Assembly (NCBI RefSeq): GCF_000600975.2
Contig: NZ_KK088650.1
Span: 620,001-684,000 of the forward strand
Length of the DNA stretch: 64,000 nt
Source of the DNA: Limimaricola hongkongensis DSM 17492
GTDB taxonomy: Bacteria > Pseudomonadota > Alphaproteobacteria > Rhodobacterales > Rhodobacteraceae
Direction of reading: 5' to 3'
This document shows positions 53,716-62,645 of the stretch, piece after piece; position 1 is the stretch's first letter; each line of letters starts with the position of its first letter. Below the pieces are notes generated by a model. The model searched no databases, was not told the DNA's origin, and worked only from the letters and a program-made list of their open reading frames with translations. Made by a program: the position numbers and the translations under genes.

Positions 53716-53729
53716 TTGATGCAGATCAA
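53716..53729. promoter_or_regulatory. FNR-type box between five-heme cytochrome and nqr operon
   Basis: TTGATGCAGATCAA has perfect half-sites (TTGAT-N4-ATCAA). It lies 63 bp from the cytochrome start and 56 bp from the nqrA start, so it could serve either or both divergent promoters. Confidence 0.82.
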
Positions 53730-53785
53730 GGTCGCGGGCCGGCTTCTGGCGGAAGCAGGGAAAAGACGCCGCCACGGAGGTCATC

Positions 53786-54907
53786 ATGTCCTGTCTCGAG
53801 CCGGATCGCCAAGACCCCTTCGGCACGCCAGCCCGCACCCCTCGCATGGTCAGGCTGGAGGCAAGCGATCTGCCGGGCCTGCGCCCGGTGGCCTGTATCG
53901 AGGAGGGGGCGGAGGTCGTGCCCGGTACGCCGGTCATGCATGACAGGGCGCGGCCCGAGATCCGGGTGGTGGCGACGGTGGCGGGCCGTGTGGAGCGGGT
54001 CGAGACCGGGCTCGGCCGCCGCGCCGTCCGGGTCGTGATCCGGCCCGAAGGTCGGGCGATGGCGGTCCCGGCGACGGCTGCGGGAGATACCCGTGACGTG
54101 ATGCTGGCGCATGGGATCTGGCCGGACCTGCGCACCCGGCCCTTCGGCCGCGTGCCTGATCCGGAGGCGCGACCCAAGGCGATCCTCGTGAACGCGCTGG
54201 ATGGCGCGGGGGTCGCAGCGGCGCAGGGCGCCCCTCGCGCGCTGGGACACGGCTTGCGCGCGCTGTGCGATCTGACCGAGGGGCCGGTGATCCTGTGCCA
54301 ACATGGCGGGGTCGCGTTGATCCCGGCGGAGGGGCGGATCGAGATCGACACGGCCGCGCCGCGCCATGACGGCATGGCCTTCAGGCTGCGGAGGCGATGC
54401 AGCGTGGCCCATGGGGGCGAGGTCTGGATTCTCGACGTGCAGTCGGCGATCGCGCTCGGGCGGCTCCGTGGCGAGGGCCTGTTCGACACCACGCGTCTCG
54501 TCGAGATCGTCGCAGCTTCGGGCGAGGTTGTAGGGCTGCACCGGATGGCTCTGGGCGCCGACCTTGCGGACGCGATTGAGGAGGCTGGCTGGCCACGCCC
54601 TGTGTCCCGTTCGCTCAGGCGCAACGAATCGCGGATCGACCCGCGCCATGAGCCCGGCCCACCATCCGAACAGGTGCTCGGGCCGATCGTGCCGGTGCCT
54701 GCCTTGACCGCGACGCTTCCGATGCGGCTGCGCGCGATCCCGCTGCTCAGGGCGCTGCAAATCGGCGATGCCGAGGCGGCCCGCAGGCATGGTTGTCTCG
54801 ATCTGGTGGAGGAGGACATGCGCGCGGCGAGCGCGATCTGCGCCAGCGGCGCGAATTACGGCGCGCTGCTGCGCCGAGTCCTTGATGAGCTGGAGGCCGG
54901 AGGATGA
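53786..54907 (+). CDS. nqrA: Na+-NQR-like subunit A, short form
   Basis: 373 residues, against ~446 in Vibrio. Family features: the early RPVACIEEGAEVVPGTPVMHD and VVATVAGRVERVETGLGRRAVRVVI barrel-sandwich part, LAHGIWPDLRTRPFGRVPDP (about 109-128) and the C-terminal LLRALQIGDAEAARRHGCLDLVEEDMRAASAICASGANYGALLRRVLDEL. The C-terminal CPGK of NqrA is replaced by SGAN. It is the peripheral quinone-side subunit. First gene of a nine-gene operon behind an FNR box, with GGAGG upstream. Confidence 0.85.
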   Translation: MSCLEPDRQDPFGTPARTPRMVRLEASDLPGLRPVACIEEGAEVVPGTPVMHDRARPEIRVVATVAGRVERVETGLGRRAVRVVIRPEGRAMAVPATAAGDTRDVMLAHGIWPDLRTRPFGRVPDPEARPKAILVNALDGAGVAAAQGAPRALGHGLRALCDLTEGPVILCQHGGVALIPAEGRIEIDTAAPRHDGMAFRLRRRCSVAHGGEVWILDVQSAIALGRLRGEGLFDTTRLVEIVAASGEVVGLHRMALGADLADAIEEAGWPRPVSRSLRRNESRIDPRHEPGPPSEQVLGPIVPVPALTATLPMRLRAIPLLRALQIGDAEAARRHGCLDLVEEDMRAASAICASGANYGALLRRVLDELEAGG

Positions 54908-55698
54908 GGGGCGGCCCCGTCATGCGGCTGAGGCGGCGGGCCGCCCGCGACGCCGTGGCGCTCCGACTGATCGCTCTCGCGCCGCCCATGGCGCTCCTGT
55001 TCCTGCAGGCACCGGGTGCGGTCTGGCCGCGCGCCCTTGCGGTGGTCACGGCGGCCTTGGCCTGCGCCTTCGTCTTTGCCGAGATCCGGGGCCGCGGGCC
55101 GATCCTCGAGGTGCTGGTGCCGGCGCTGCTCGTGATGCTGTTCGCTCCGCCCGAGGCGGCGTCCTGGCAGCTCGCGCTGGCCTTGTCCCTGGCGATCGTG
55201 CTGGGCGCACTCGTCTTCGGCGGCGCGGGCTTCGGGTTCCTCAGCATCGCCGCGCTGGCTTTGGTGCTCCTTGCCTTCTCGTTCCCGCCGCTCGCACCCG
55301 TCATGCCATCACAGTCAGTCATATGGTTCGCCTTGCCCGGTGGTCTGCTGCTCATGTTGGCGGGGCTCGCGCCGTGGCGGGTCGTGTTGGCCGGGGCCGT
55401 GGGCGTTGTGCTGGCGACAGGGCCGAGCGAACTCGATCCCGCGCTGGCCGCGCCGTTCGCCATTCTCCTGATACATTTCGCGGCGGATCCCTTCGGCGCG
55501 CCTGTCACCGGGCCGGGGCAATGGCTGTCGGGCCTGATGGTGGGCGGGCTGATCGTGCTTCTGGGCGCGCCGGAGACACGCGGTCTCGACATGTCGGCCG
55601 GCGTTTTCGCGGTGCTCCTCGCGGGCCTTTTCGCGCCGCTGGTCGATGCGGGCGTGATCGCGATCGCCGATTGGCGCGATGGGTTGCGCCATGGCTGA
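54904..55698 (+). CDS. nqrB: Na+-NQR-like subunit B, reduced and without FMN motif
   Basis: 264 residues, compared with ~412 in Vibrio NqrB. About eight helices. The C-terminal part is a clear match (ADPFGAPVTGPGQWLSGLMVGGLIVLLGAP; LLAGLFAPLVDAGVIA). The region that carries the covalent FMN threonine in NqrB/RnfD (SGAT after FNPAL..R) is missing. The subunit therefore cannot bind FMN in the known way. It starts by ATGA overlap with nqrA. Confidence 0.8.
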   Translation: MRGGPVMRLRRRAARDAVALRLIALAPPMALLFLQAPGAVWPRALAVVTAALACAFVFAEIRGRGPILEVLVPALLVMLFAPPEAASWQLALALSLAIVLGALVFGGAGFGFLSIAALALVLLAFSFPPLAPVMPSQSVIWFALPGGLLLMLAGLAPWRVVLAGAVGVVLATGPSELDPALAAPFAILLIHFAADPFGAPVTGPGQWLSGLMVGGLIVLLGAPETRGLDMSAGVFAVLLAGLFAPLVDAGVIAIADWRDGLRHG

Positions 55699-56491
55699 GG
55701 TGCGGAACCCATGGGCACGGTTTCTGGCGCGGTCCAACGAGGACCCGGTCAAGGCCCTGGGCATGGCCGGACTGGTGGCGCTGGGTGCGGCGCTTACCGT
55801 GTCGACCACGGCGATGCTGCTGGAGCCACGGCAGGCCGCCAATCTCGAGGCCGCCCGCGCCGCCCGGATGCAGGCCATGGTCGACGCTCTGCCGGGGCTG
55901 CGCATGGTGATGGAGGAGGCGGGGGTGACAGAGCTGCAAAGCCACCTCGTCGATCTGGAGACGGGCCGGGTGCTGCCCGGCGCGACATCCGGTCTCGATC
56001 CCGTGCAGGCGGCGCGTGGTCCCGACACCGGGGTCGAATTGCCGCCCGAAGCCGACATCGCCGGGCTCGGGCGACGCGAGAAGGTGGCCGCGATCCACCT
56101 GCTCGAACGTGATGGCGTGCCGGTGCTGCTGGTGCTGCCGATGCGTGGCACGGGCTACCAGTCGACCATCCACGCGCTGCTCGCGCTCGAAGCCGATCTG
56201 GATACGGTCGCGGCGCTGACCGTGACCGAGCAAGGCGAGACGCCAGGCCTCGGCGCGCAGATCGAACGCCCCGACTGGCAGGCGCTCTGGCCCGGCCGCC
56301 GCATCACCGACGACAGCGGCGCGATCCGCATCGAGGTGGTGCGCGGCGCGGCCACCACGCCCTTCGAGGTCGACGGTATCTCGGGCGCCACCCGCACCGG
56401 CAACGGCATCACCGCCATGCTGCGCTTCTGGATGGGGCCATGGGGCTATGGCCCGTTTCTCGACCGACTGGCAGAGGAGGGGATGGGATGA
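55691..56491 (+). CDS. nqrC: Na+-NQR-like subunit C, FMN-binding
   Basis: 266 residues from ATG 55691, overlapping the nqrB end by 8 nt. One N-terminal membrane helix ([22 protein letters not shown]), then a periplasmic FMN-binding domain ([38 protein letters not shown]). The covalent FMN site SGAT is at 231-234 (T234) in [13 protein letters not shown]. It should be flavinylated by the ApbE encoded in the same operon. Confidence 0.9.
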   Translation: MAEVRNPWARFLARSNEDPVKALGMAGLVALGAALTVSTTAMLLEPRQAANLEAARAARMQAMVDALPGLRMVMEEAGVTELQSHLVDLETGRVLPGATSGLDPVQAARGPDTGVELPPEADIAGLGRREKVAAIHLLERDGVPVLLVLPMRGTGYQSTIHALLALEADLDTVAALTVTEQGETPGLGAQIERPDWQALWPGRRITDDSGAIRIEVVRGAATTPFEVDGISGATRTGNGITAMLRFWMGPWGYGPFLDRLAEEGMG

Positions 56492-57147
56492 TGCGGCTGT
56501 CGCACCACCTGACGGACCCGCTGATCCGGTCGAACCCGGTGACGCTGCAGATCCTCGGCATCTGCTCGGCGCTTGCGGTGACCACGGCGCTGGCGACGGC
56601 TTTGACCATGGCGGCAGCGCTGATCTTCGTGCTCTGCGCCTCGGCCGCGATCATCAGCGCGATCCGGCGCCATATCCCGCAGGCGATCCGGTTGATCCTG
56701 CAGATCACCATCATCGCCACGCTGGTCATCGTCACCGACGAGGTGCTGCGCGCCTATGCCTTCGAGATCAGCCAGAGGCTGTCGATCTTCGTCGGGCTGA
56801 TCGTGACCAACTGTATCGTTCTGGGCCGGGCCGAAAGCTTCGCCATGCATCATCCCGTCAGGGCTTCGGTGCTCGACGCGCTGGGCAATGCCTTGGGCTA
56901 CGGCTTGGTGCTGGTCATCGTCGCGACGATCCGCGAGCTTCTCGGTACCGGCAGGCTCGCGGGCATTCCGGTGCTGCCGCTGGCGGATCAGGGGGGATGG
57001 TTCGAGCCGCTGCGGCTGATGCAGCTCGCGCCCTCGGCCTTTTTCATCATCGGGCTGCTCGTCTGGGCGATCCGCGCGGCGCGTCCCGAGCAGATCGAAC
57101 GACCGGATCATCGCCTTCTCCTGCGGCAGGACGGGACGTGGCCATGA
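56488..57147 (+). CDS. nqrD: Na+-NQR-like subunit D
   Basis: 219 residues from ATG 56488. Six membrane helices. It keeps the two cysteines that ligate the intramembrane [2Fe-2S] cluster in Nqr/Rnf: C26 (LGICSALAV) and C109 ([11 protein letters not shown]). It overlaps nqrC and nqrE at ATGA junctions. With NqrE it forms the central ion-translocating core. Confidence 0.92.
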   Translation: MMRLSHHLTDPLIRSNPVTLQILGICSALAVTTALATALTMAAALIFVLCASAAIISAIRRHIPQAIRLILQITIIATLVIVTDEVLRAYAFEISQRLSIFVGLIVTNCIVLGRAESFAMHHPVRASVLDALGNALGYGLVLVIVATIRELLGTGRLAGIPVLPLADQGGWFEPLRLMQLAPSAFFIIGLLVWAIRAARPEQIERPDHRLLLRQDGTWP

Positions 57148-57743
57148 CCGAGATCCTGTTCGCCGCGATCCTCACCGACAACCTCGCGCTGTCCTTCTTT
57201 CTCGGCATCTGCACCTTCCTCGCGGTGTCGCAGCGGCTCTCGACGGCGCTGGGCCTCGGCATCGCGGTGATCGTGGTCCAGGGCGTGACGGTGCCGGTCA
57301 ACGCGCTGATCCATGCCGTCCTGCTCGCCCCCGGCGCCCTGCACTGGATCGGACTGCCGGAGATCGATCTGAGCTTTCTGCGGATCATCGTCTTCATCGG
57401 CGTCATCGCCGCGATGGTGCAGCTGATGGAGCTTCTGCTCGACCGTTTCGTGCCGGCACTGCACCGCGCGCTGGGGGTGTTCCTGCCGCTGATCACCGTG
57501 AACTGCGCGATCCTCGGCGGCAGCCTGTTCATGGTGGAGCGGCGCTACGATCCGCTCGAAGCGGTGGTCTGGGGGATCGGCAGCGGTATCGGCTGGGCCC
57601 TCGCGATCATCGCCTTCGCCGCGATCCGCGAACGGCTGCGCTATGCCGACATGCCAGAGGGGCTGCGCGGGCTCGGCGGCGCCTTCATCGTCACCGGTCT
57701 GATGTCGCTCGGGTTTTCGGGGTTCGGAGGGCTGGCCCAATGA
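57144..57743 (+). CDS. nqrE: Na+-NQR-like subunit E
   Basis: 199 residues and six helices. Conserved cluster-ligand cysteines C23 ([14 protein letters not shown]) and C121 ([15 protein letters not shown]). NqrD and NqrE are mirror-related and share the [2Fe-2S] cluster. The standard length and intact motifs contrast with the reduced NqrA/NqrB. It is coupled to nqrF by ATGA. Confidence 0.93.
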   Translation: MTEILFAAILTDNLALSFFLGICTFLAVSQRLSTALGLGIAVIVVQGVTVPVNALIHAVLLAPGALHWIGLPEIDLSFLRIIVFIGVIAAMVQLMELLLDRFVPALHRALGVFLPLITVNCAILGGSLFMVERRYDPLEAVVWGIGSGIGWALAIIAFAAIRERLRYADMPEGLRGLGGAFIVTGLMSLGFSGFGGLAQ

Positions 57744-58957
57744 CCGGGGTTCTGGCAGGCGTCGTGTTGCTGGTGACACTGGTGCTGGCGCTCAGCACCG
57801 CCTTGCTGATCGCAAGGCGGCGGCTGGTGCCCGACCTGCCCGTCGCCGTCACGGTGAACGACCGCGCGCCATTCGAAAGCCGCTTCGGCACCGACCTGTT
57901 GGGCGCCTTGGCCGCGCAGGACATCCTGTTGCCGGCCGCCTGCGGCGGGGCAGGGACCTGTGGCCAGTGCCGTGTGCGGGTCCGCGGAGAGATCGTGGCA
58001 CCGATGCCGGCGGAGCGGGCCCGGCTGTCGCGGGCGGAGCGACGCCAAGGCATGCACCTCGCCTGCCAGATCCGGCTGCGTGCGCCGCTCACGATCGAGC
58101 TGCCGGAAGCGATCCTTGGGGCGCGTGGCTTCGAAGGCACCGTTCTGCGCACACGCTTCCTGACGCCGCTGATCCGCGAAATCGTGCTCGACGCGCCGCC
58201 CGATGTGACGGCTTCGGTGAAGGCCGGGGCCTTCGTGTCGCTGACCGCGCCGCCGCATGATCTCGGCTTCGACGCGATCGAGGTGCCGGAGCGATTTTCG
58301 GAGGACTGGGCCGAGCTCAGGGCATTGCGCGCCATCGTGACGGCACCGGTCACCCGCGCCTATTCCATCGCCAGCACCCCCGCCGATCGCAGGCAGGGTC
58401 AACTCGTACTCCTTATCCGCCTCGCCCTGCCGCCGCCCGACCGGCCTCGCCTGCCGCCGGGCGCGGTGTCGTCCTGGCTCTTTCATGTGAAGGAGGGCGC
58501 CCGGATCGCGGCGAGTGGCCCGCATGGCGATTTCCGTGCGCAGCAGGGAACGCGCGAGATGGTGTTGGTCGGCGGTGGCGTCGGTATGGCACCGCTTCGG
58601 GCGATCATCCATGAGCGGCTCGACCAAGGCGCGCCGCAGCCGATCAGCTTCTGGTACGGCGCGCGCCGCCGCGACGACCTGTTCTACGCAGAAGAGTTCA
58701 CGGCGCTGACCCGGCACCATCCGAATTTCCGCTTCGAGGTCGCGCTTTCGGATCCGCGTCCCGATGACGGCTGGGAAGGACGGACGGGCTTCGTCCATGT
58801 GGCCTTGCGCGAAGGCTTCCTGCGCGATCACCCGGAGCCCGAGGCGTGCGACTACTACCTCTGCGGGCCGCCGCTGATGATCGCGGCGGTGATGGGTGTC
58901 CTGAACGAGGCGGGCGTGCCGCCGGGCCGGATTTTTTTCGACGATTTCGGGAGTTGA
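57740..58957 (+). CDS. nqrF: Na+-NQR-like subunit F, NADH dehydrogenase
   Basis: 405 residues. One N-terminal helix (5-25), then a ferredoxin domain with C68, C74, C77 and C109 as [2Fe-2S] ligands. The FAD domain has RAYS at 206-209, the NADH domain has [11 protein letters not shown], and DDFGS closes the protein. It takes electrons from NADH and passes them to the membrane core. All cofactor motifs are intact. Confidence 0.94.
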   Translation: MTGVLAGVVLLVTLVLALSTALLIARRRLVPDLPVAVTVNDRAPFESRFGTDLLGALAAQDILLPAACGGAGTCGQCRVRVRGEIVAPMPAERARLSRAERRQGMHLACQIRLRAPLTIELPEAILGARGFEGTVLRTRFLTPLIREIVLDAPPDVTASVKAGAFVSLTAPPHDLGFDAIEVPERFSEDWAELRALRAIVTAPVTRAYSIASTPADRRQGQLVLLIRLALPPPDRPRLPPGAVSSWLFHVKEGARIAASGPHGDFRAQQGTREMVLVGGGVGMAPLRAIIHERLDQGAPQPISFWYGARRRDDLFYAEEFTALTRHHPNFRFEVALSDPRPDDGWEGRTGFVHVALREGFLRDHPEPEACDYYLCGPPLMIAAVMGVLNEAGVPPGRIFFDDFGS

Positions 58958-58960
58958 GCC

Positions 58961-59917
58961 ATGCGGATCGGACGGCGGGGATTTCTGGCAGGCGCGGGGG
59001 CGGCGCTCTTCGCCTCGCCCGCATGGGCCGCGACGATGAGCCTCGGCGGCCCGGCCTTCGGCAGCTACTGGCGCTGCCTCGTACCCGCCGGGATGGACCG
59101 GGCGGCGCTCATGGCGGCGGCGACCGGCCTGATCGCCGAACTGACCGCGGAACTGTCCCCTTGGCAGGAGGACAGCGCTCTCGTCGCGCTCAATCGCGCC
59201 CCGGCGGGGCGGTGGATCCCTATCGGGCATGCGACCCGGACCTGCCTGCAGGAGGCCGAAGCCCTGCATGGGCTGACCGTGGGGGGATTCGACGCACGGG
59301 TCGGGCCGTTGGTGGCGCGCTATGGTTTCGGTCGGATCGCGGGGGGCGTTCCGAGGGACGGGCGCTTCGAACTGAAGGGCCGCGCTGTCCGCAAGAGCCA
59401 CGACACGCTGACCTTCGATCCCTGCGGCTTGGCCAAGGGGCACGCAGTGGATCTGCTGGCCGCACGGATCGCGGGTCTGGGCGCGAGGGAGGCGCTGGTC
59501 GAGATCGGCGGTGAAGTCAGGGCTCTCGGTCGCCATCCCTCGGGCCGGGCATGGAGGTTGGCGGTCGAACGCCCCGGGGAAGACGGGCCGCAGGCGCAGC
59601 GGGTGATCCGGCCGGGATCGCTGGTTCTGGCGACCTCTGCTCATGTCCCGCAGGGTCATGCGGGGCCCGCGACGACCAGCCATGTCATCGATCCGGCCAG
59701 CGCCCGCCCCGCCGCGCAGACGCTCCTGCAGGTCTCCGTATTGGCCCAGACCGGCCTGCGCGCCGATGCCTTGGCCACGGGCCTTCTGGCGCTCGGACCC
59801 GAGCGGGGACCCGCACTCGCGCGCAGGGCCGGGATCGCGGCCCTGTTCCTGCGCCGTGGACCTCAGGGGCCGGTCGAGGCGATGACCGGCGGCTTCGATT
59901 CCCGCCTCATGACATGA
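58961..59917 (+). CDS. apbE: FAD:protein FMN transferase (ApbE family), Tat-exported
   Basis: 318 residues. A twin-arginine signal (RIGRRGFLAGAGAALFASPAWA) is at the N-terminus. ApbE motifs: GSYWRCLV, LSPWQEDSALVALNRA, VGGFDARVGPLVARYGFG, DPCGLAKGHAVDLLA (about 150-164), EIGGEVRALG and SHVIDPASARP. It attaches FMN covalently to a threonine of a D-x-x-S-G-A-T motif. In this operon only NqrC has such a site. Confidence 0.92.
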   Translation: MRIGRRGFLAGAGAALFASPAWAATMSLGGPAFGSYWRCLVPAGMDRAALMAAATGLIAELTAELSPWQEDSALVALNRAPAGRWIPIGHATRTCLQEAEALHGLTVGGFDARVGPLVARYGFGRIAGGVPRDGRFELKGRAVRKSHDTLTFDPCGLAKGHAVDLLAARIAGLGAREALVEIGGEVRALGRHPSGRAWRLAVERPGEDGPQAQRVIRPGSLVLATSAHVPQGHAGPATTSHVIDPASARPAAQTLLQVSVLAQTGLRADALATGLLALGPERGPALARRAGIAALFLRRGPQGPVEAMTGGFDSRLMT

Positions 59918-59930
59918 TGGGAGGCCTTGG

Positions 59931-60080
59931 ATGACGCTTCTGTTCGTTCTCATTCTGGTGTCGCTGTCGATGGCGGGGCTGGCTCTCGGGCTTCTGCTCG
60001 GGCGCGGCCCGCTGCGCGGTGGATGCGGCGCCGCCTGCGACACGTGTTCCAAGCGCTGCGCGCGCCGCTCTGCGCCATGA
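59931..60080 (+). CDS. nqrM: NqrM-like Na+-NQR maturation protein (small)
   Basis: 49 residues from ATG 59931, with GGGAGG upstream at 59920-59925. One helix (LLFVLILVSLSMAGLALGLLL, 3-23), then GGCGAACDTCSKRC with cysteines at 32, 36, 39 and 43. This is the layout of NqrM (DUF539), which helps place iron in the NqrD/NqrE cluster. Its position after apbE agrees. Its stop overlaps the CBS-protein start in ATGA. Confidence 0.83.
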   Translation: MTLLFVLILVSLSMAGLALGLLLGRGPLRGGCGAACDTCSKRCARRSAP

Positions 60081-60487
60081 AGCCGTTGCCCGATATCGCG
60101 CGGATCATGACCCGGGAGGTGATCACCGTGACGCCGGGCACGGACTTGCTGCGCGCCATGCAACTCATGGCTTTGCACGGCATTTCGGGCCTGCCGGTCA
60201 TCGACGCCGAGGACCGTCTCGTCGGAATGCTGTCGCAACGGGACTGCCTGAAGGCGGCGTTGCACGCGTCCTATCACGACGCACAACCGGGCCGGGCCGC
60301 CGAGGCGATGCATGCGCCGGTCGAGAGCCTGCCCGCCGATCTGGATATCCTCTCGGCGATCGAGAAATTCCTCGACAGCCGCTACCGCCGCTTTCCGGTC
60401 CTCGAAGAGGGAAGGATCATCGGCATTCTGACACGCGGCGATCTCGTCAGGGCCTTGGCGGAGCTGGGCGGCCTCTCCGATCCCTGA
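60077..60487 (+). CDS. CBS-domain pair protein
   Basis: 136 residues from ATG 60077 with two CBS domains (about 8-62 and 74-130: DIARIMTREVITVTPGTDLLRAMQLMALHGISGLPVIDAEDRLVGMLSQRDCLK; RFPVLEEGRIIGILTRGDLVRALAELG). CBS pairs bind adenosine nucleotides and often regulate enzymes or transporters by energy state. Translational coupling to nqrM makes it an operon member, perhaps an adenylate or redox switch for this complex (inference). Confidence 0.87.
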   Translation: MKPLPDIARIMTREVITVTPGTDLLRAMQLMALHGISGLPVIDAEDRLVGMLSQRDCLKAALHASYHDAQPGRAAEAMHAPVESLPADLDILSAIEKFLDSRYRRFPVLEEGRIIGILTRGDLVRALAELGGLSDP

Positions 60488-60809
60488 TGCGGCGATCCGC
60501 GGTGTCAGGATTGCAGAAGGTCGGCCGTGGCGGTTCTGCCTGCGTATGAAGGAGAGAATGGTGGGCCGCATCTCCTGAAGCTGCGCGGCACTGGCGGCCA
60601 AAATTTTCAGCGATCCTTTATGTGTCGCGAGGCTGATCTGGCCCGGCGGGAAGTGGTGCAGTGCTATCTTTGACAGGAGATCGCCTGTCCCGATGACAAA
60701 CGAAAGATCGCCCACGGTCGAGACCGATGACGCTCAGCCCGCGTTTCGAGTGCCGAGGCCCCATGAGAACCGATGGCAGGATTGGCGACGGACAGAGTCC
60801 TGTTCGGCC
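60488..60809. other. 322-nt gap without a recognisable gene
   Basis: It separates the nqr operon end from the convergent Usp gene. Open frames here are short and lack motifs. I see no clear terminator stem with a U-run. Confidence 0.4.
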
Positions 60810-61652
60810 TCAGCGGGCGAGAATGAGCGCGACACGCGCGTCGGTCAGCATCTCGCGTGTCGTGCCACCGAACAGTTGTTCGCGCAGCCGTGAATGGCCG
60901 TAGGCGCCCATCACCACGGCCTCGGCCCCCGTGTCGAAAGCATGGCGCCTCAGGATCTCCGAAACGCGGAACCGGCTGCGCGCCAGGACCGATACCTCGA
61001 CCCGCGCCCCATTGCGCGCCAGGAACAGCGCGAGGTCGCCGCCCGGGTCGGAGCGATCACCTGTCTGCACCTCGGGATCGACGATCACCACGTCGACGCA
61101 ACCCGCCCGACGCAGCATCGGCAGGGCGGCGCGCACCGCCACCATCGCCTCGCGGCTGTCGTCCCATGCCACCATCAGCCGGGCCGGGCGGGCCGCGATC
61201 TCGGCGCCGCCATCGGGAACGACGATCACCGGCAATCCGCCGGTGAACAACGCCGCCTCCAGCGTCGCGACTTGCAGAGGGCGCGCGTCGTGGCCGTAGG
61301 GCGCTGCGGCCACGATCCGATCGGCGAGCCGGGCAATGCGACCCACGTCGTGACCGATGAGCCCCTCGCGGATGTGGTGGCGATGCAGTTGCACGTTGCC
61401 GCGATGCGCGGGGATCAGCGGACGGATCTCGGTTTCAAGTTCGCGGGCGCGTTCCCGCGCGGCCTCGGAGTCGGGCATGGTCAGCATCAGCGTCGGGCCC
61501 GCCATGAAGGCATCGGGCGGCGTGCTCTCGATCCCGAGACAATGAATGTCGAGATGCGCCTCATCGGCTTCGGTGAGCGCGAGCGCTGTGGCAATGGCGC
61601 CGCGATCCACGGTGGCGTCGGTGGCCAGAACGGCAACGGTTCCTCGGGGCAT
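60810..61652 (-). CDS. tandem-domain universal stress protein
   Basis: 280 residues from ATG 61652, with AGGAGGG upstream. The second Usp domain is canonical (LMVAWDDSREAMVAVRAALPMLRRAG; VVMGAYGHSRLREQLFGGTTREML, about 244-267) and likely binds ATP. The first is diverged. It is divergent from the cytochrome c lipoprotein gene; two FNR boxes lie in the gap, one at the usual distance from each start. Confidence 0.87.
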   Translation of the reverse strand: MPRGTVAVLATDATVDRGAIATALALTEADEAHLDIHCLGIESTPPDAFMAGPTLMLTMPDSEAARERARELETEIRPLIPAHRGNVQLHRHHIREGLIGHDVGRIARLADRIVAAAPYGHDARPLQVATLEAALFTGGLPVIVVPDGGAEIAARPARLMVAWDDSREAMVAVRAALPMLRRAGCVDVVIVDPEVQTGDRSDPGGDLALFLARNGARVEVSVLARSRFRVSEILRRHAFDTGAEAVVMGAYGHSRLREQLFGGTTREMLTDARVALILAR

Positions 61653-61708
61653 CGGTCCCTCCTGTCTTCGAGATGCCCCAAAGCTGCCGCGCATCAGGCG
61701 GTTGCGCC

Positions 61709-61722
61709 TTGATCGGGATCAA
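61709..61722. promoter_or_regulatory. FNR-type box upstream of Usp gene
   Basis: TTGATCGGGATCAA has perfect half-sites and lies 56 bp upstream of the Usp start at 61652 on the minus strand. Confidence 0.78.
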
Positions 61723-61740
61723 GAAACCAGATGCCCGCGC

Positions 61741-61754
61741 TTGATCCAGATCAA
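61741..61754. promoter_or_regulatory. FNR-type box upstream of cytochrome c lipoprotein gene
   Basis: TTGATCCAGATCAA has perfect half-sites. It lies 63 bp upstream of the cytochrome start at 61818 and 18 nt from the companion box at 61709-61722. Confidence 0.8.
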
Positions 61755-61817
61755 GGCGCCCTCGAGAGCAAGCGGCGAGTGCTGGGGGCAGGGGCCGGGA
61801 CAGGCTCGGAGGCATTG

Positions 61818-62243
61818 ATGGAGCAGCACATGAAACGGATCATCGCCGCAGCGGCATTTACGGGAGCGGCGCTACTGGCCGCCTGCGCCGTAACGGAGCC
61901 GGAGCCGGAATTGCCGAGCGGCCGCGCGCTTTTCATGGAGAACTGCGCCGCATGTCATGGCGCGGGCGGGCGCGGCGACGGGCCGCTGGCTGCCGGGCTG
62001 CCTCGGGCTCCGGCCGACCTGACGCAATTGCGACCGGCCGGCGAACCCTTTCCGATGGTCCATGTCATGTCCTATATCGACGGCTATTTTCGGCAGGACG
62101 ACCCGGCGCAGGTGATGCCCGAGTATTCTCAGCTCTTCACCGGCCCGACCCTGTATGTCGACACCAGTGACGGCATTCTCACGCCGACGCCGCATCCACT
62201 GGTCGCGCTGTCCGACTATCTCGAAACCTTGCAGGAGGGATGA
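61818..62243 (+). CDS. cytochrome c lipoprotein (single heme), paralogue of the 31-kb gene
   Basis: 141 residues from ATG 61818, with GGAGG upstream; an alternative ATG 4 codons in exists. Lipobox LLAAC (C23), linker TEPEPELPSG, heme motif CAACH at 43-47, axial-methionine region QVMPEY. It repeats the protein at 31110-31523 with the same lipobox, linker and ending (..QEG). A membrane-tethered periplasmic electron carrier is likely. Both copies sit next to Usp genes behind FNR boxes. Confidence 0.88.
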   Translation: MEQHMKRIIAAAAFTGAALLAACAVTEPEPELPSGRALFMENCAACHGAGGRGDGPLAAGLPRAPADLTQLRPAGEPFPMVHVMSYIDGYFRQDDPAQVMPEYSQLFTGPTLYVDTSDGILTPTPHPLVALSDYLETLQEG

Positions 62244-62645
62244 CCCGGAAGGTGATGCGGGCCTCTTTGCGCCTGCGATGTGGCGAGGCGCAGGGACAAT
62301 CCTCACGCTATAGCAAGATGACACGAGTGGCCCGGCCCTGTTTCCACCCCACGACCCCGGTGCCGGTGACGTCGGCTCCCAAGGCAAAGGCCATTCCGGT
62401 CGGGGTGTCGTGCCACGCCGCTGCATATCGGCGTCGCCAACTGCATGCATTTGGTGGCGGATCGGCCGGTTCGTCATTGCATCCAGCCGATGACGCCCCC
62501 GGCTTCGCGCCCCGCGCTGCAAAGGCAACGCGGCGTGCTGCTCGGCCGGAGGGGGCGCCGCGCCTGTTTCAGCGGCCCAGCAATTCACCCTGCCATCGCG
62601 GCACGGCCCCCTTCTGGCAAAAACCCTTGCCGATCGAGCCGTTCG
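62244..62645. other. 402-nt gap without a recognisable gene
   Basis: It separates the convergent cytochrome c and Usp genes. Translations in all frames show no family motif that I recognise. It may hold a decayed gene. No clear terminator is seen. Confidence 0.4.

Noticed and set aside
53786-54907. RnfC as identity for the first gene of the redox operon
   Set aside because: The RTRPFGRVP stretch and C-terminal pattern fit NqrA; no ferredoxin-type cysteine motifs of RnfC are present, and nqrF replaces rnfB.
57641-60715. 1024-codon minus-strand frame opposite nqrF-apbE
   Set aside because: The plus strand has intact NqrF, ApbE, NqrM and CBS motifs with coupled starts; the minus frame has no motif.
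60693-60893. Small plus-strand gene after the nqr operon
   Set aside because: No RBS or motif, and it overlaps the end of the Usp gene antisense.
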